DNA of 64,000 bases from Thermosediminibacter litoriperuensis (GTDB lineage: Bacteria; Bacillota; Thermosediminibacteria; Thermosediminibacterales; Thermosediminibacteraceae), in NCBI RefSeq assembly GCF_008124715.1, contig NZ_VNHO01000004.1:54894-118893 (forward strand). Reading direction: 5' to 3'. Made by a program: the position numbers and the translations under genes. The notes below the pieces were generated by a model. It saw nothing but the letters and a program-made list of their open reading frames with translations, made no database searches and had not been told where the DNA came from. This document shows positions 17,144 through 25,350 of the stretch, one piece after another; the first letter of the stretch is position 1, and the number at the start of each line of letters is the position of its first letter.

Positions 17144-18025
17144 CTAACTCGTCTCTTCCCGGAAGATTTTCCTCTGGATGAGCGTGAGTATAAGTATTAT
17201 GATAAACAGCACAAAGGCGGCCGCCGAGGCGTAGCCCATGTTGAACTCCCGGAAGCCCTGCCGATAAATAAACAGCACCACAGTCATGGTGGCGTTTAAC
17301 GGGCCGCCTTCCCCTCGCGAAACCACGTAGGCCTGGTCGAACACCTGGAAGGTGCCTATGAGGGATATAATCAGGTTAAAAAATACCACCGGCCTCAGCA
17401 CGGGCAGGGTGATATAAAAAAACCTCTGGATACCGCTTGCTCCGTCCACTTCCGCGGCTTCGTAGAGTTCCGCCGGTATGTCCTGCAACCCCGCCAGAAA
17501 CACCACCATATAGGTGCCGACCGAAGACCATATGGCCATCATCATGATGGACGGCAGAGCAAACCTGACGCTGTTGAACCACACCGGCCCCTGGATGCCG
17601 AATTTGGCCAGGATCGTATTCACCAGTCCGTCGGCTTTGAAAAGGTAGAGGAATATCACCGCTACAGCCACCGGTGAGGTCACGGTGGGTATATAGTACG
17701 CCAGGCGGAAGAACGTCCTCCCCTTTATCTTCTGATCGAGAATTACGGCCAGGATCAGGGCGATGGCAAGCTGCACCGGCGTCACTATACTGGAGTACAG
17801 CGCCGTGTTCAGGAGGGCGCGGCGAAAGACCGGATCCCTGAACAGTTGAACATAGTTTTTAAAGCCCACCCAGGTGGCGGCTTCGGGGTTTAAAAAAGAA
17901 AAATTCTTGAAACTGATGATAAAGGCGAAAATGAGCGGGCCCAACAGGAATACCGAAATGGAGACTATGAAGGGCATCATGAAAGTGTACCCTGCAATCA
18001 TCTCCATCACATGCTTTCTTCTCAA
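17144..18025 (-). CDS. Sugar ABC transporter permease (MalF-like)
   Basis: Integral membrane permease, 293 residues, six predicted helices. The EAA motif is ELYEAAEVDGASGIQRFFY near residue 190, as in MalF/UgpA proteins, and the LAYYIPTVTSPVAVAVIF helix is typical. The start is TTG at 18025, supported by a GAGGTGG ribosome site at good spacing. It lies between the binding-protein gene and the MalG-type permease in one operon. The sugar is not evident from the permease. Confidence 0.9.
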   Translation of the reverse strand: MRRKHVMEMIAGYTFMMPFIVSISVFLLGPLIFAFIISFKNFSFLNPEAATWVGFKNYVQLFRDPVFRRALLNTALYSSIVTPVQLAIALILAVILDQKIKGRTFFRLAYYIPTVTSPVAVAVIFLYLFKADGLVNTILAKFGIQGPVWFNSVRFALPSIMMMAIWSSVGTYMVVFLAGLQDIPAELYEAAEVDGASGIQRFFYITLPVLRPVVFFNLIISLIGTFQVFDQAYVVSRGEGGPLNATMTVVLFIYRQGFREFNMGYASAAAFVLFIIILILTLIQRKIFREETS

Positions 18026-18045
18026 AATATACCACCTCGCCTAAT

Positions 18046-18075
18046 AAGGAGCAGCACCGTAAGGTGCTGCTCCTT
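18046..18075 (-). promoter_or_regulatory. Perfect hairpin between binding-protein and permease genes
   Basis: A 13-bp perfect stem (arms AAGGAGCAGCACC and its complement) with a four-base loop overlaps the binding-protein stop. There is no T run after it, so it probably protects the upstream mRNA end rather than stopping transcription completely. Confidence 0.6.
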
Positions 18076-19327
18076 ACTGCTGTAAGGCTTTCTGGGCTTT
18101 TTCCAGAGCTTCCTTTGCGCTGTTTACCTGTTTCATGATAACGGCCTCGCAGGCTTTGTTGGCCTCATCCACCAGCTTCTGGCCCACGAGCCCGTACTGG
18201 AAAGGTACCGAGTAGGAGGCGCTGTCGACGAAGGGAGCCCTCTCCGGATAGGTTTCCTTGAATCTGGCCATCATTGATTTCCTCGAGGGCAGGGCGAGCC
18301 CCGATTCGACCACGTACTTCTGGCCTTCCTGACTGGTGAGGAAGTTAAGGAGCTGGAACGCCTCTTCTTTGTGCTGGCTGTTCCTGTTCATGACGTAAGC
18401 TACCGTGAAAGCCATAGTCGCCCTTTGCTTTCCAGCGGGAAGTTCGGCCATGCCGTATTTCAGGTCCGGAGCTTTGTCTTTAAGGAAGGGGATCATCCAA
18501 CCGCCTTCGATTGCCATCGCCGCCTTGCCCTCGGCAAAGGCATCGCCGTTCCATCCTACTCCCAGATTCTGAGGCGTATCGGCCGCCTTGTCCCTTAATA
18601 TAAGGTCAGTGTAAAATTGTAGGGCCTCGATGTTTTCGGGAAGGTCGAGGGTAGGCTTGCCGTCCTTGAAAACGGTGCCGCCGTTCTGGTTTACAAAAAC
18701 CTGGTACCTGGCAAGTTCATTGTTCAGGACTATACCCTTCACTTTGTCTTTGGTGAGCTTTGTGGCGTACTGCCTTAACTCTTCCCAGGTCCTGAGCGGT
18801 TCGGAAAGACCTGCTTGTTCGAACATGTCCTTGTTGTAAAACAGCACCAGGGTGTTAAAGTCCTTGGGCAAACCGTATACCTTGCCTTCCCATTTGAAAG
18901 CCTCCAGCAGCGCGGGCTCGAAATCCTCTATGTCGATGTTGTACTTCGTTATGTACTCGTCCAGTGGTTCCAGCACGCCCGCAGACATGAGTTGCGGAGC
19001 CGGCATGCTGTCCAGGTAGAAGATGTCGGGTGCTGTCTTTGAAGCGATCAGGGTCTGCATCTTCTGCATGTAGTCGCCGACTATGGTCTCTATCTGCACG
19101 TCGATGTTGGGATGCTTTTCTTTAAAAGCAGCGAGCTGATCCTCAACTATTTTTTTCTCTGCGGGGGATGAAGACCATATACCAACCTTAAGCGTTACCT
19201 TCTCCTCTGTTTTTTGTTCCTGCGTCTGGGCCTCTCCTCCTGTATTCTGGGGCTTGCTCGAACAGCCGGCGATAAGGGTTATTATTAAAATCGAAACTAA
19301 AACTATACTGAAGATCTTCCCCTTCAT
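18074..19327 (-). CDS. Sugar ABC transporter substrate-binding lipoprotein
   Basis: Extracellular solute-binding protein of family 1 (CUT1), 417 residues. Lipobox IAGC lies near residue 21 after a signal peptide, followed by a short charged linker. The VTLKVGIWSSSPAEKKIVE start, PDIFYLDSMPAPQL and FTVAYVMNRNSQHKEEAFQLLNF segments are typical of maltose- and oligosaccharide-binding proteins. Its ATG overlaps the stop of the glucosidase gene (ATGA). Context suggests uptake of an oligosaccharide that the adjacent glucosidase could process. No ATPase gene is in the cluster, so a shared MsmK-type ATPase is expected elsewhere. Confidence 0.92.
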   Translation of the reverse strand: MKGKIFSIVLVSILIITLIAGCSSKPQNTGGEAQTQEQKTEEKVTLKVGIWSSSPAEKKIVEDQLAAFKEKHPNIDVQIETIVGDYMQKMQTLIASKTAPDIFYLDSMPAPQLMSAGVLEPLDEYITKYNIDIEDFEPALLEAFKWEGKVYGLPKDFNTLVLFYNKDMFEQAGLSEPLRTWEELRQYATKLTKDKVKGIVLNNELARYQVFVNQNGGTVFKDGKPTLDLPENIEALQFYTDLILRDKAADTPQNLGVGWNGDAFAEGKAAMAIEGGWMIPFLKDKAPDLKYGMAELPAGKQRATMAFTVAYVMNRNSQHKEEAFQLLNFLTSQEGQKYVVESGLALPSRKSMMARFKETYPERAPFVDSASYSVPFQYGLVGQKLVDEANKACEAVIMKQVNSAKEALEKAQKALQQ

Positions 19328-21393
19328 TGTCTTCCCCTCTCCTTCATGATAATCTTAATACCCTTAGACCGCAAAATTTCCAGCATTACGTCATCCCCTA
19401 ACCTGTAAACCACAAAGTCAACGGGTTCACCTCCTATCAGCATTTCCCTTATCTCGATATGCTTTATATCCTCCGGCAATGCTGGATTCAACTCAACATA
19501 CTTTTTGGCGGCGTCGACCCGCATTCCCAGCATCGCCTGAAGCAGAGCAATGGGTGTAGCGGCAGCCCAAGCCTGCGGTGAACACGCCACAGGGTACCTC
19601 ACCGGACCGCCGTCCTCCCTGATAAACCCGCAGAAAAGCTCCGGCAGCCTGTAGTACTCAAAATACTTAGAAGCGGCTATCATTCCGTTAATTAATTTCT
19701 TAAGGTGCTCCTTGAAGCCATACCTGGCGAGTCCCAGAGCGATCAGTGAATTGTCGTGGGGCCATACCGAACCGTTGTGATAACTCGCGGGATTGTAGGC
19801 GGCCTCTCTGCTGCTCATGGTTCTTATTCCCCATCCGGAAAAAAGTTCGTCGCTCAAAAGCCTGTCGGCCACGTATGCTGCTTTTTCGTATTCCAGCATG
19901 CCGGACCACAGGCAGTGCCCGGGGTTTGAGGTCACGGAATCTACCTTCCTTTTCTCCCTGTCTAAGGCCTCGGCGATGTACTTTTTGTCCTCCATCCAGA
20001 ATGCCCGGTGAAATCTTTCTTTCAAATCGGCGGCTTTTTTTAATAATCCGGCCGCCTTTTTTTCTTTCCCCAGCTCTCCGTAAATCCGTGCCATCCTCAT
20101 AAAGGCGTCATAGGCATAGCCCTGAATTTCCGCCAGTGCTATGGGAGGATCGGCCAACCGGCCGTCGCCGAAGACCACCGAATCTTTCGAATCCTTCCAT
20201 CCCTGATTGACCAGGCCGCTCTCTGCATCCCTTATGTATTCAAGAAAACAATCTCCGTCCCTGTCTCCGTATTCCTCCATCCACTCCAGGGCCTTTTCGG
20301 CGGCCGGAAAGAGCTCATTGAGAAATCCTTTGTCCCCGGTCCAGTTGTAGTATTCCGAAAGCAGGATGAGGAACAGCGGTGTGGCATCCAGGGTGCCGTA
20401 GTAAGGCCCGAAAGGCACCTCTTTAGTATTCACCAGCTCTCCCTGCCTGAGCTCGTGCATTATCTTGCCGGGCTCTTCGTCGCTCCATGCGTCTACCTTT
20501 TGCCCCTGGTATTTTGCCATGGTCCTCAGCGTACCCCGGGCAATTTCCGTATTAGCGAGGAGGGCCTGGATCCCCGTTATGATGCTGTCCCTGCCGAAGG
20601 GCACCGCAAACCAGGGGATACCGGCTACGGCCACCGGCCCTTCTCCGAAATCGCTCAGCAGCATTCGCAGGTCTGCCAGGGATCTCCTGTAGAGGTTGTT
20701 GAATTGACAACTGTCCGTGAGAACCTTTGTACAGCAGCCAAACCACAAATCGTAGCTTTCGCAGATAGCTTTAAAATCTTCCTCGAAGTCGGATGTTATA
20801 TAATTTTCTGAACTAGTTTCGCCAGCGTGTACGCATACGTAAAGGTCAAAGCTCTCTTTGGGACCCAGCTCTACCTTAAAACCCACCCTGCCGTCTTCCA
20901 GAGAGGATATATTCCGGCTGAACGTTATCACTGTCGTTCTGAGGACGTTGTCGGAACCGGCGTATCTCAAGATTATCTTTCTCGGTTCCACAATGGAGGC
21001 AAGCTTTTTGCCCGCGCTCCTCCTTCCGGCAAACCCCCTCACCTCAAACATATGCTTGAAATCCGCATCAAGCTCGATCGTGAGAAAAAGCTCTGAGGTC
21101 CTTAAACCGTAATTTGTCATCCGTATTCTCTCGTTGAAAGTGTTTTTATAGACGTAGGATTTCCTGGCAATAATCACTTCATTTTTTTCATCGGCAAGAT
21201 ACACTTCTTTAAAATAATTTCTATCGGCACTGGCCGATAAAAACACCGGCTTTTTCCCGTTTATCTTGAGTTCGTACTTCGACAAGTAACGGGTATCCTG
21301 GTAAAACATGCCCAGGGTCGACTCTTCTATGTCCCCCGATTCGCTGGTTATGACAAAAACTCCGTCTTCTTTTATAACTTTATACAAAACCAT
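19324..21393 (-). CDS. Amylo-alpha-1,6-glucosidase / glycogen-debranching-type (GH63/GH133-like) protein
   Basis: Cytoplasmic protein of 690 residues in two parts. The first ~200 residues form the all-beta N-terminal domain of this family (DGVFVITSESGDIEESTLG, GMFYQDTRYLSKYEL). The rest is an (alpha/alpha)6 toroid with the substrate-site stretches GIPWFAVPFGRDSII, NQGWKDSKDS and HNGSVWPHDNSLIALGL, which in this family contain acidic catalytic residues. Such proteins hydrolyse branched or alpha-linked glucosides, though specificity varies. It sits between the LacI regulator and the binding protein. The start is ATG 21393; a GTG one codon earlier is possible. Confidence 0.87.
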   Translation of the reverse strand: MVLYKVIKEDGVFVITSESGDIEESTLGMFYQDTRYLSKYELKINGKKPVFLSASADRNYFKEVYLADEKNEVIIARKSYVYKNTFNERIRMTNYGLRTSELFLTIELDADFKHMFEVRGFAGRRSAGKKLASIVEPRKIILRYAGSDNVLRTTVITFSRNISSLEDGRVGFKVELGPKESFDLYVCVHAGETSSENYITSDFEEDFKAICESYDLWFGCCTKVLTDSCQFNNLYRRSLADLRMLLSDFGEGPVAVAGIPWFAVPFGRDSIITGIQALLANTEIARGTLRTMAKYQGQKVDAWSDEEPGKIMHELRQGELVNTKEVPFGPYYGTLDATPLFLILLSEYYNWTGDKGFLNELFPAAEKALEWMEEYGDRDGDCFLEYIRDAESGLVNQGWKDSKDSVVFGDGRLADPPIALAEIQGYAYDAFMRMARIYGELGKEKKAAGLLKKAADLKERFHRAFWMEDKKYIAEALDREKRKVDSVTSNPGHCLWSGMLEYEKAAYVADRLLSDELFSGWGIRTMSSREAAYNPASYHNGSVWPHDNSLIALGLARYGFKEHLKKLINGMIAASKYFEYYRLPELFCGFIREDGGPVRYPVACSPQAWAAATPIALLQAMLGMRVDAAKKYVELNPALPEDIKHIEIREMLIGGEPVDFVVYRLGDDVMLEILRSKGIKIIMKERGRQ

Positions 21394-21475
21394 CACCCTC
21401 GCTTATCTGCTTATTTTACTGCAAAATCCGGCTAAAGCTGGTACAGCCCGGCGCATACCGCTCGATCCACGGCCT

Positions 21476-22567
21476 TTAAGACGCGGATTCATTGCTTCGC
21501 TCCCCCGGGTTCTGCTGGACTGCGGCATCCGTGCAGTGTCCCGCTCTCCGCGTATCCTGCAGGTAGAGCCGGGTTGACTGGCGGACAACGAGCCTGTGAG
21601 GTATCACCGCATGCCTGGGTTTTTCCCCCCTAATAATCGACAGCAGAAGTTCAGCAGCCTTATACCCTATCCTGTACTTCTCCTGCCTTATCGTGGTGAG
21701 GTTCGGGGTTATTAAGGTGGAGAGCTCTATGTCGTCAAATCCCACTATCGAGATCTCATCCGGGACCTTTTTTCCCATCTCCCCGGCAGCCTTGAGAGCT
21801 CCCACAGCCATCAGGTCTGAGGCGCAAAAGACAGCAGTGATCTGAGGAACCTCCCGAAGCAGCTTTTTAAAAGCCTCGGCTCCGCTCTGCTGGGTGTAAT
21901 CCCCGTACGCCACATATCGTTCGTCATACGGGATTCCGTAATGTTCCAGAGCTTTCCTGTATCCTTCCAGTCTTTCAATACTGACGGCGGCGTCTTTATG
22001 CCCATTTATAAGCCCGATCTTCCTGTGTCCCAGCTGCACAAGGTAATTTACCGCATCAAAAGCCCCCTTGACGTTGTCGGAGCTCACATACCCCACCCTT
22101 TCGGTGAGGATGGGTATGTCTATCAGTACCGTGGGAATATCGGTGCTTTTAATCTGCTCGATGTAAGGGTCGCTCAGTTTTAAGCCCTGCACTATGGTGC
22201 CGTCTACCTTTCGCTCCTTGCACAGCCTTTCGTAGGAAGTTTTTCCCTGGGATTCGGGGTCTACTGTGAAGAGTATGATATCGTAACCCGACCTGTGAAG
22301 AGCCGCCTTTATACCCGACAGCACCTCCAGAAAAAAGGGGTGGTAAACCCCCGGCTTTATTATTTCGGACACAACCAGGCCTACCGTATTTGTCTTTTTC
22401 ATCACCAGCCCCCTTGCTATAGAGTTGGGGGTGTAATTCAGCTCTTCCGCTATCTTCTTTATCTTTTGCCTGGTTGCTTCGCTCACATCCGAATACCCGT
22501 TGAGCGCCCTGGAAACGGTCGTTACCGATACGCCGGCGAGCCGTGCTATATCCTTTATAGTCGGCAT
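21476..22567 (-). CDS. LacI-family transcriptional regulator
   Basis: Repressor of 363 residues. The N-terminal HTH is TIKDIARLAGVSVTTVSRAL with the hinge helix region after it (TPNSIARGLVMKKTNTVGLV), followed by a sugar-binding periplasmic-type core (VSSDNVKGAFDAVNYLVQLGH, DEISIVGFDDIELSTLITP). The ATG at 22567 (MPTIKD) is the family-typical start. It is the first gene of the minus-strand sugar cluster, and a 14-bp palindrome of LacI operator type lies 12 bases upstream, so it probably represses itself and the cluster until a sugar binds. Confidence 0.93.
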   Translation of the reverse strand: MPTIKDIARLAGVSVTTVSRALNGYSDVSEATRQKIKKIAEELNYTPNSIARGLVMKKTNTVGLVVSEIIKPGVYHPFFLEVLSGIKAALHRSGYDIILFTVDPESQGKTSYERLCKERKVDGTIVQGLKLSDPYIEQIKSTDIPTVLIDIPILTERVGYVSSDNVKGAFDAVNYLVQLGHRKIGLINGHKDAAVSIERLEGYRKALEHYGIPYDERYVAYGDYTQQSGAEAFKKLLREVPQITAVFCASDLMAVGALKAAGEMGKKVPDEISIVGFDDIELSTLITPNLTTIRQEKYRIGYKAAELLLSIIRGEKPRHAVIPHRLVVRQSTRLYLQDTRRAGHCTDAAVQQNPGERSNESAS

Positions 22568-22578
22568 TCTATCACTTC

Positions 22579-22592
22579 CCAAAACGTTTTGG
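22579..22592. promoter_or_regulatory. LacI-type operator palindrome
   Basis: The perfect palindrome CCAAAACGTTTTGG has the central CG and AAACGTTT core typical of LacI-family operators. It is 12 bases from the lacI-type start and is probably its autoregulatory site. Confidence 0.75.
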
Positions 22593-22715
22593 ATCCAATT
22601 AAATTATAGGATATTAAGTAAAGACAGTCAATTGAAAATTATCAATCATCGCTGGTAAAAAATGACCTACACAGATGAAGATTAGGATAATAAAGTTTTT
22701 ATCATACCGGACCAC

Positions 22716-22744
22716 GAAAAAACCCCCGCACTTTTTTGCGGAGG
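22716..22744 (-). terminator. Terminator of the kinase operon
   Basis: On the minus strand CCTCCGC / GCGGGGG forms a stem with an A-rich loop followed by TTTTTT. It separates the FGGY-kinase operon from the LacI-type gene downstream. Confidence 0.8.
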
Positions 22745-22756
22745 TCTGAAAATCAC

Positions 22757-24286
22757 TCATAGCGCACTTAATTTATTGTTGATCTCCTTTAATGTTGGAT
22801 ATATATCTTTATATATTTCGTAAACTTTTTCGTATTTCTTGTTATTTTCTGAAATTGGTTCAGTCCTGGATTCTATCTTGAGAAGTTTTCTTGTGGCATC
22901 TTTAACTGACGGCCAAAATCCTGCTCCTACTCCGGCCAGTATGGCAGCGCCATATGAACCTCCCTCGCCGCTATAACTTACTGTAACTACTTCTGTGCCC
23001 AATATATCGGCTTGAATTTGCCTCCATTTGGGATTAATTGCTCCCCCACCGCTCACTCTAACCTGCTTAAGAGGAACACCCAGCGTTTCAATTAAATTCA
23101 ACGCATCCTTAAGGCTAAAAACAATACCCTCCAGTACAGCTCTGACAAACGCCCTCTTATCATGCATAATATTTACTCCTACAAAAGCACCTCTAGCATT
23201 GGGATCTGTATACGGACATCTTTCTCCAACTATATACGGTGTAAACAATAAACCCTTTGACCCCACTTCCACCTGCACCGCTTCATTTACAAGAATATTA
23301 TACGCATCATCACCGCTAAGATTGGCAATAATTTTCTCTTCAACCCCTAAAGAATCTCTCAGCCACTTGAAAGACCCGCCCGCAGCAAGGGTACATCCGA
23401 AGATATTCCATTCTCCCGGCACACCACCTCTAAACAGCTGCAATGAACCTCCGGGATTCCGGCCGAATTTTGAAAGGGCCATTGAAGCGATGCCTGCTGT
23501 ACCTATTATAAGCATTGCTATACCTTCTTCAGTCGCCCCTGTTCCTACAGCCTGTGCCAGCACATCACCTGCTCCACCTACCACTGGTGTGCCTTCTTTT
23601 AATCCCAATATCGAAGCTGCTTCAGATGTTAAATAACCACTTACCTGAGGACTTTCCACCACATCCGGGAAAATACTCCGTTTTATTTCCAACAATTCTA
23701 TTAACTCTTCAGACCACTTATTGTTTTCCACATCATACAGGCAAGTGCCGCTCGCATCCGAAACATCTGTTGCAATCTCTCCGGTCAACCGGTATCTTAT
23801 ATAATCTTTGGATATAACAAATTTGTCAATCTTTTCATAATTATCCGGTTCTACTTCTTTGACCCAAAGGATTTTACCGATGGTATACCCGGGCAAGGCA
23901 GTATTTGCAACGTAATCAATTAACTTTTCTTCTCCGCCCACCTTGCTATGAACCTCATCGCACTGTTTTGCGACACGCTGGTCATTCCACATTATAGCGT
24001 TTCTTATTACTTTTCCATTTTTATCGAGAGGTACCAGGGTATGCATCTGGCCGCTCAGACCAATCGCCGATATTTCTTCGGGTTTGATGGCCGTTTTTTC
24101 TAGTACCACTTTTATAGTGTCGATTGTAGCTCTCCACCATATTTCAGGGTCGCTTTCCGCCCATCCAGGTTTTGGAACTATAAAATCGTATTCTTTTGTT
24201 GCCTTTGCAATAATCTCGCCAGATTCATTGACAACTATTGTCTTGCAAGCAGAAGTTCCTATATCGATACCTAAGACATAAGACAT
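22757..24286 (-). CDS. FGGY-family carbohydrate kinase (xylulokinase-like)
   Basis: Cytoplasmic sugar or polyol kinase of 509 residues. The N-terminal phosphate-binding segment is LGIDIGTSACKT, with the ISAIGLSGQMHTLV and NAIMWNDQR segments typical of xylulokinases. The C-terminal FGGY domain has VRVSGGGAINPKWRQIQADI. The start is ATG 24286 with AAGGGG nine bases upstream. It is the last gene of an operon beginning with a cupin gene and preceded by a sigma-54 promoter. Family members act on ketopentoses, polyols or similar sugars, so the exact substrate is open. Confidence 0.9.
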   Translation of the reverse strand: MSYVLGIDIGTSACKTIVVNESGEIIAKATKEYDFIVPKPGWAESDPEIWWRATIDTIKVVLEKTAIKPEEISAIGLSGQMHTLVPLDKNGKVIRNAIMWNDQRVAKQCDEVHSKVGGEEKLIDYVANTALPGYTIGKILWVKEVEPDNYEKIDKFVISKDYIRYRLTGEIATDVSDASGTCLYDVENNKWSEELIELLEIKRSIFPDVVESPQVSGYLTSEAASILGLKEGTPVVGGAGDVLAQAVGTGATEEGIAMLIIGTAGIASMALSKFGRNPGGSLQLFRGGVPGEWNIFGCTLAAGGSFKWLRDSLGVEEKIIANLSGDDAYNILVNEAVQVEVGSKGLLFTPYIVGERCPYTDPNARGAFVGVNIMHDKRAFVRAVLEGIVFSLKDALNLIETLGVPLKQVRVSGGGAINPKWRQIQADILGTEVVTVSYSGEGGSYGAAILAGVGAGFWPSVKDATRKLLKIESRTEPISENNKKYEKVYEIYKDIYPTLKEINNKLSAL

Positions 24287-24345
24287 AATATTCAACCCCT
24301 TCTTGCTTTTTAATTTTTACTTAATTATCATTTTATTATTTTTGT

Positions 24346-24696
24346 TTATACAGTTGCATAAAGTAATATGCCACCTAATATACCACCAAGACAACCACTT
24401 ACAATCGCTTCCCAGTTTACTTTTTTACCGGACAATAAATCGGCTAAAAATAAACCCCAAAATGCCGCCAGGGCTTGATCACTCCATGGTCCTGGAAAAT
24501 TGCCACTCATCTGCGGCTCGAAAATCAGGCCTATACCGTGATTTAATAACCATACCGTTCCTACTACAAAGAATCCTGCCAATAATCCTCCAAAACTTTT
24601 ATACTCTTCAGCCAACTTACCCCATATCAAACCTATTGTAAGAGGGAAAAAAATGCCCCCAAAAATCGTAGTTACTATGTTTTGCCAGCTCCACAT
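24346..24696 (-). CDS. Small integral membrane protein, half of a paralogous pair (putative transporter subunit)
   Basis: A 116-residue protein with three to four membrane segments. It shares layout with the next upstream gene: a GG(W/L)LAG helix, a W-x-x-NH motif (VWLLNHGIG), an acidic loop with W-S-DQA, and a C-terminal glycine-rich helix (GCLGGILGGILLY). The two genes are adjacent without spacing. I recall similar small paired proteins annotated in Listeria as Lin0368-type putative glycerol transporter subunits; that link is from memory and unverified. Being beside a sugar or polyol kinase, it may import the substrate. Confidence 0.65.
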   Translation of the reverse strand: MWSWQNIVTTIFGGIFFPLTIGLIWGKLAEEYKSFGGLLAGFFVVGTVWLLNHGIGLIFEPQMSGNFPGPWSDQALAAFWGLFLADLLSGKKVNWEAIVSGCLGGILGGILLYATV

Positions 24697-25095
24697 TTAT
24701 ACATCACTCCTTCTAAATTGATATAATAAGTATCCGGCTATAGTAGCGCCTATAAATTCAAGAATTATGGTCATCATTGCTGGACCTATACTTATACCAT
24801 GGTATAAACCGTAAGAAGCCCTAACTAAGCCGTTATCTACAGTTAACATTACATTTCCACCCAACAAAGATGACAACCATACTGCTAGTGCCATGTCCAC
24901 CCAGGCACCGTCATTTTTATTCGGTAGTGCATTCACGTAATGGTTTACCCACCAACCTGTTGTAATTATAATCCCAGCAGCAAGCCATCCTCCAAGCCAA
25001 TTCCAACGAGCCAAAGCAGAAGGCCATATCGTAAATACTCCATAACCCACAAAAGCACTTGTAATTGTGCCTACTGCAATTCTTGCCCAATTCAT
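24697..25095 (-). CDS. Small integral membrane protein, second half of the paralogous pair
   Basis: A 132-residue protein with about four membrane segments, a GGWLAAGIIITTGWWVNH segment and an acidic loop (KNDGAWVDMALAVWL) that mirror the neighbouring protein, indicating an old duplication. The ATG is preceded by GGAGG at eight bases. The two proteins probably form a heteromer. No ATPase or nucleotide motif is visible, so if they transport something it would be a channel-like or ion-coupled process. Function is inferred only from position between an aldehyde dehydrogenase and a kinase. Confidence 0.65.
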   Translation of the reverse strand: MNWARIAVGTITSAFVGYGVFTIWPSALARWNWLGGWLAAGIIITTGWWVNHYVNALPNKNDGAWVDMALAVWLSSLLGGNVMLTVDNGLVRASYGLYHGISIGPAMMTIILEFIGATIAGYLLYQFRRSDV

Positions 25096-25350
25096 AATGA
25101 TAACCTCCTTTAAGTCCTTTTAATTCTTTTATTTTCCTTATTATATCTCTTGTATCTTTCTTTACTATTATTTCTCCTACCATCATCACCCCTTCCAGAT
25201 TAATATCCCTTTAAATTCTCACCAACGGCTTTCCTGCGAAAAATTAAAATTTTGATGTTATGTTTTTTGCTAATCAGTTTTTGTTTTAAAGGCTGCCGCA
25301 TTTAAGACTATAACTAAGCTGCACTAAATGCGGCAGCCTCTTACTACTCT

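Noticed and set aside
24917..25189. 90-codon frame overlapping the start of the small membrane protein gene
   Set aside because: It runs through the membrane protein gene in another frame and its C-terminal part is an implausible mix. Only the first ~35 codons are free, with no recognisable product.
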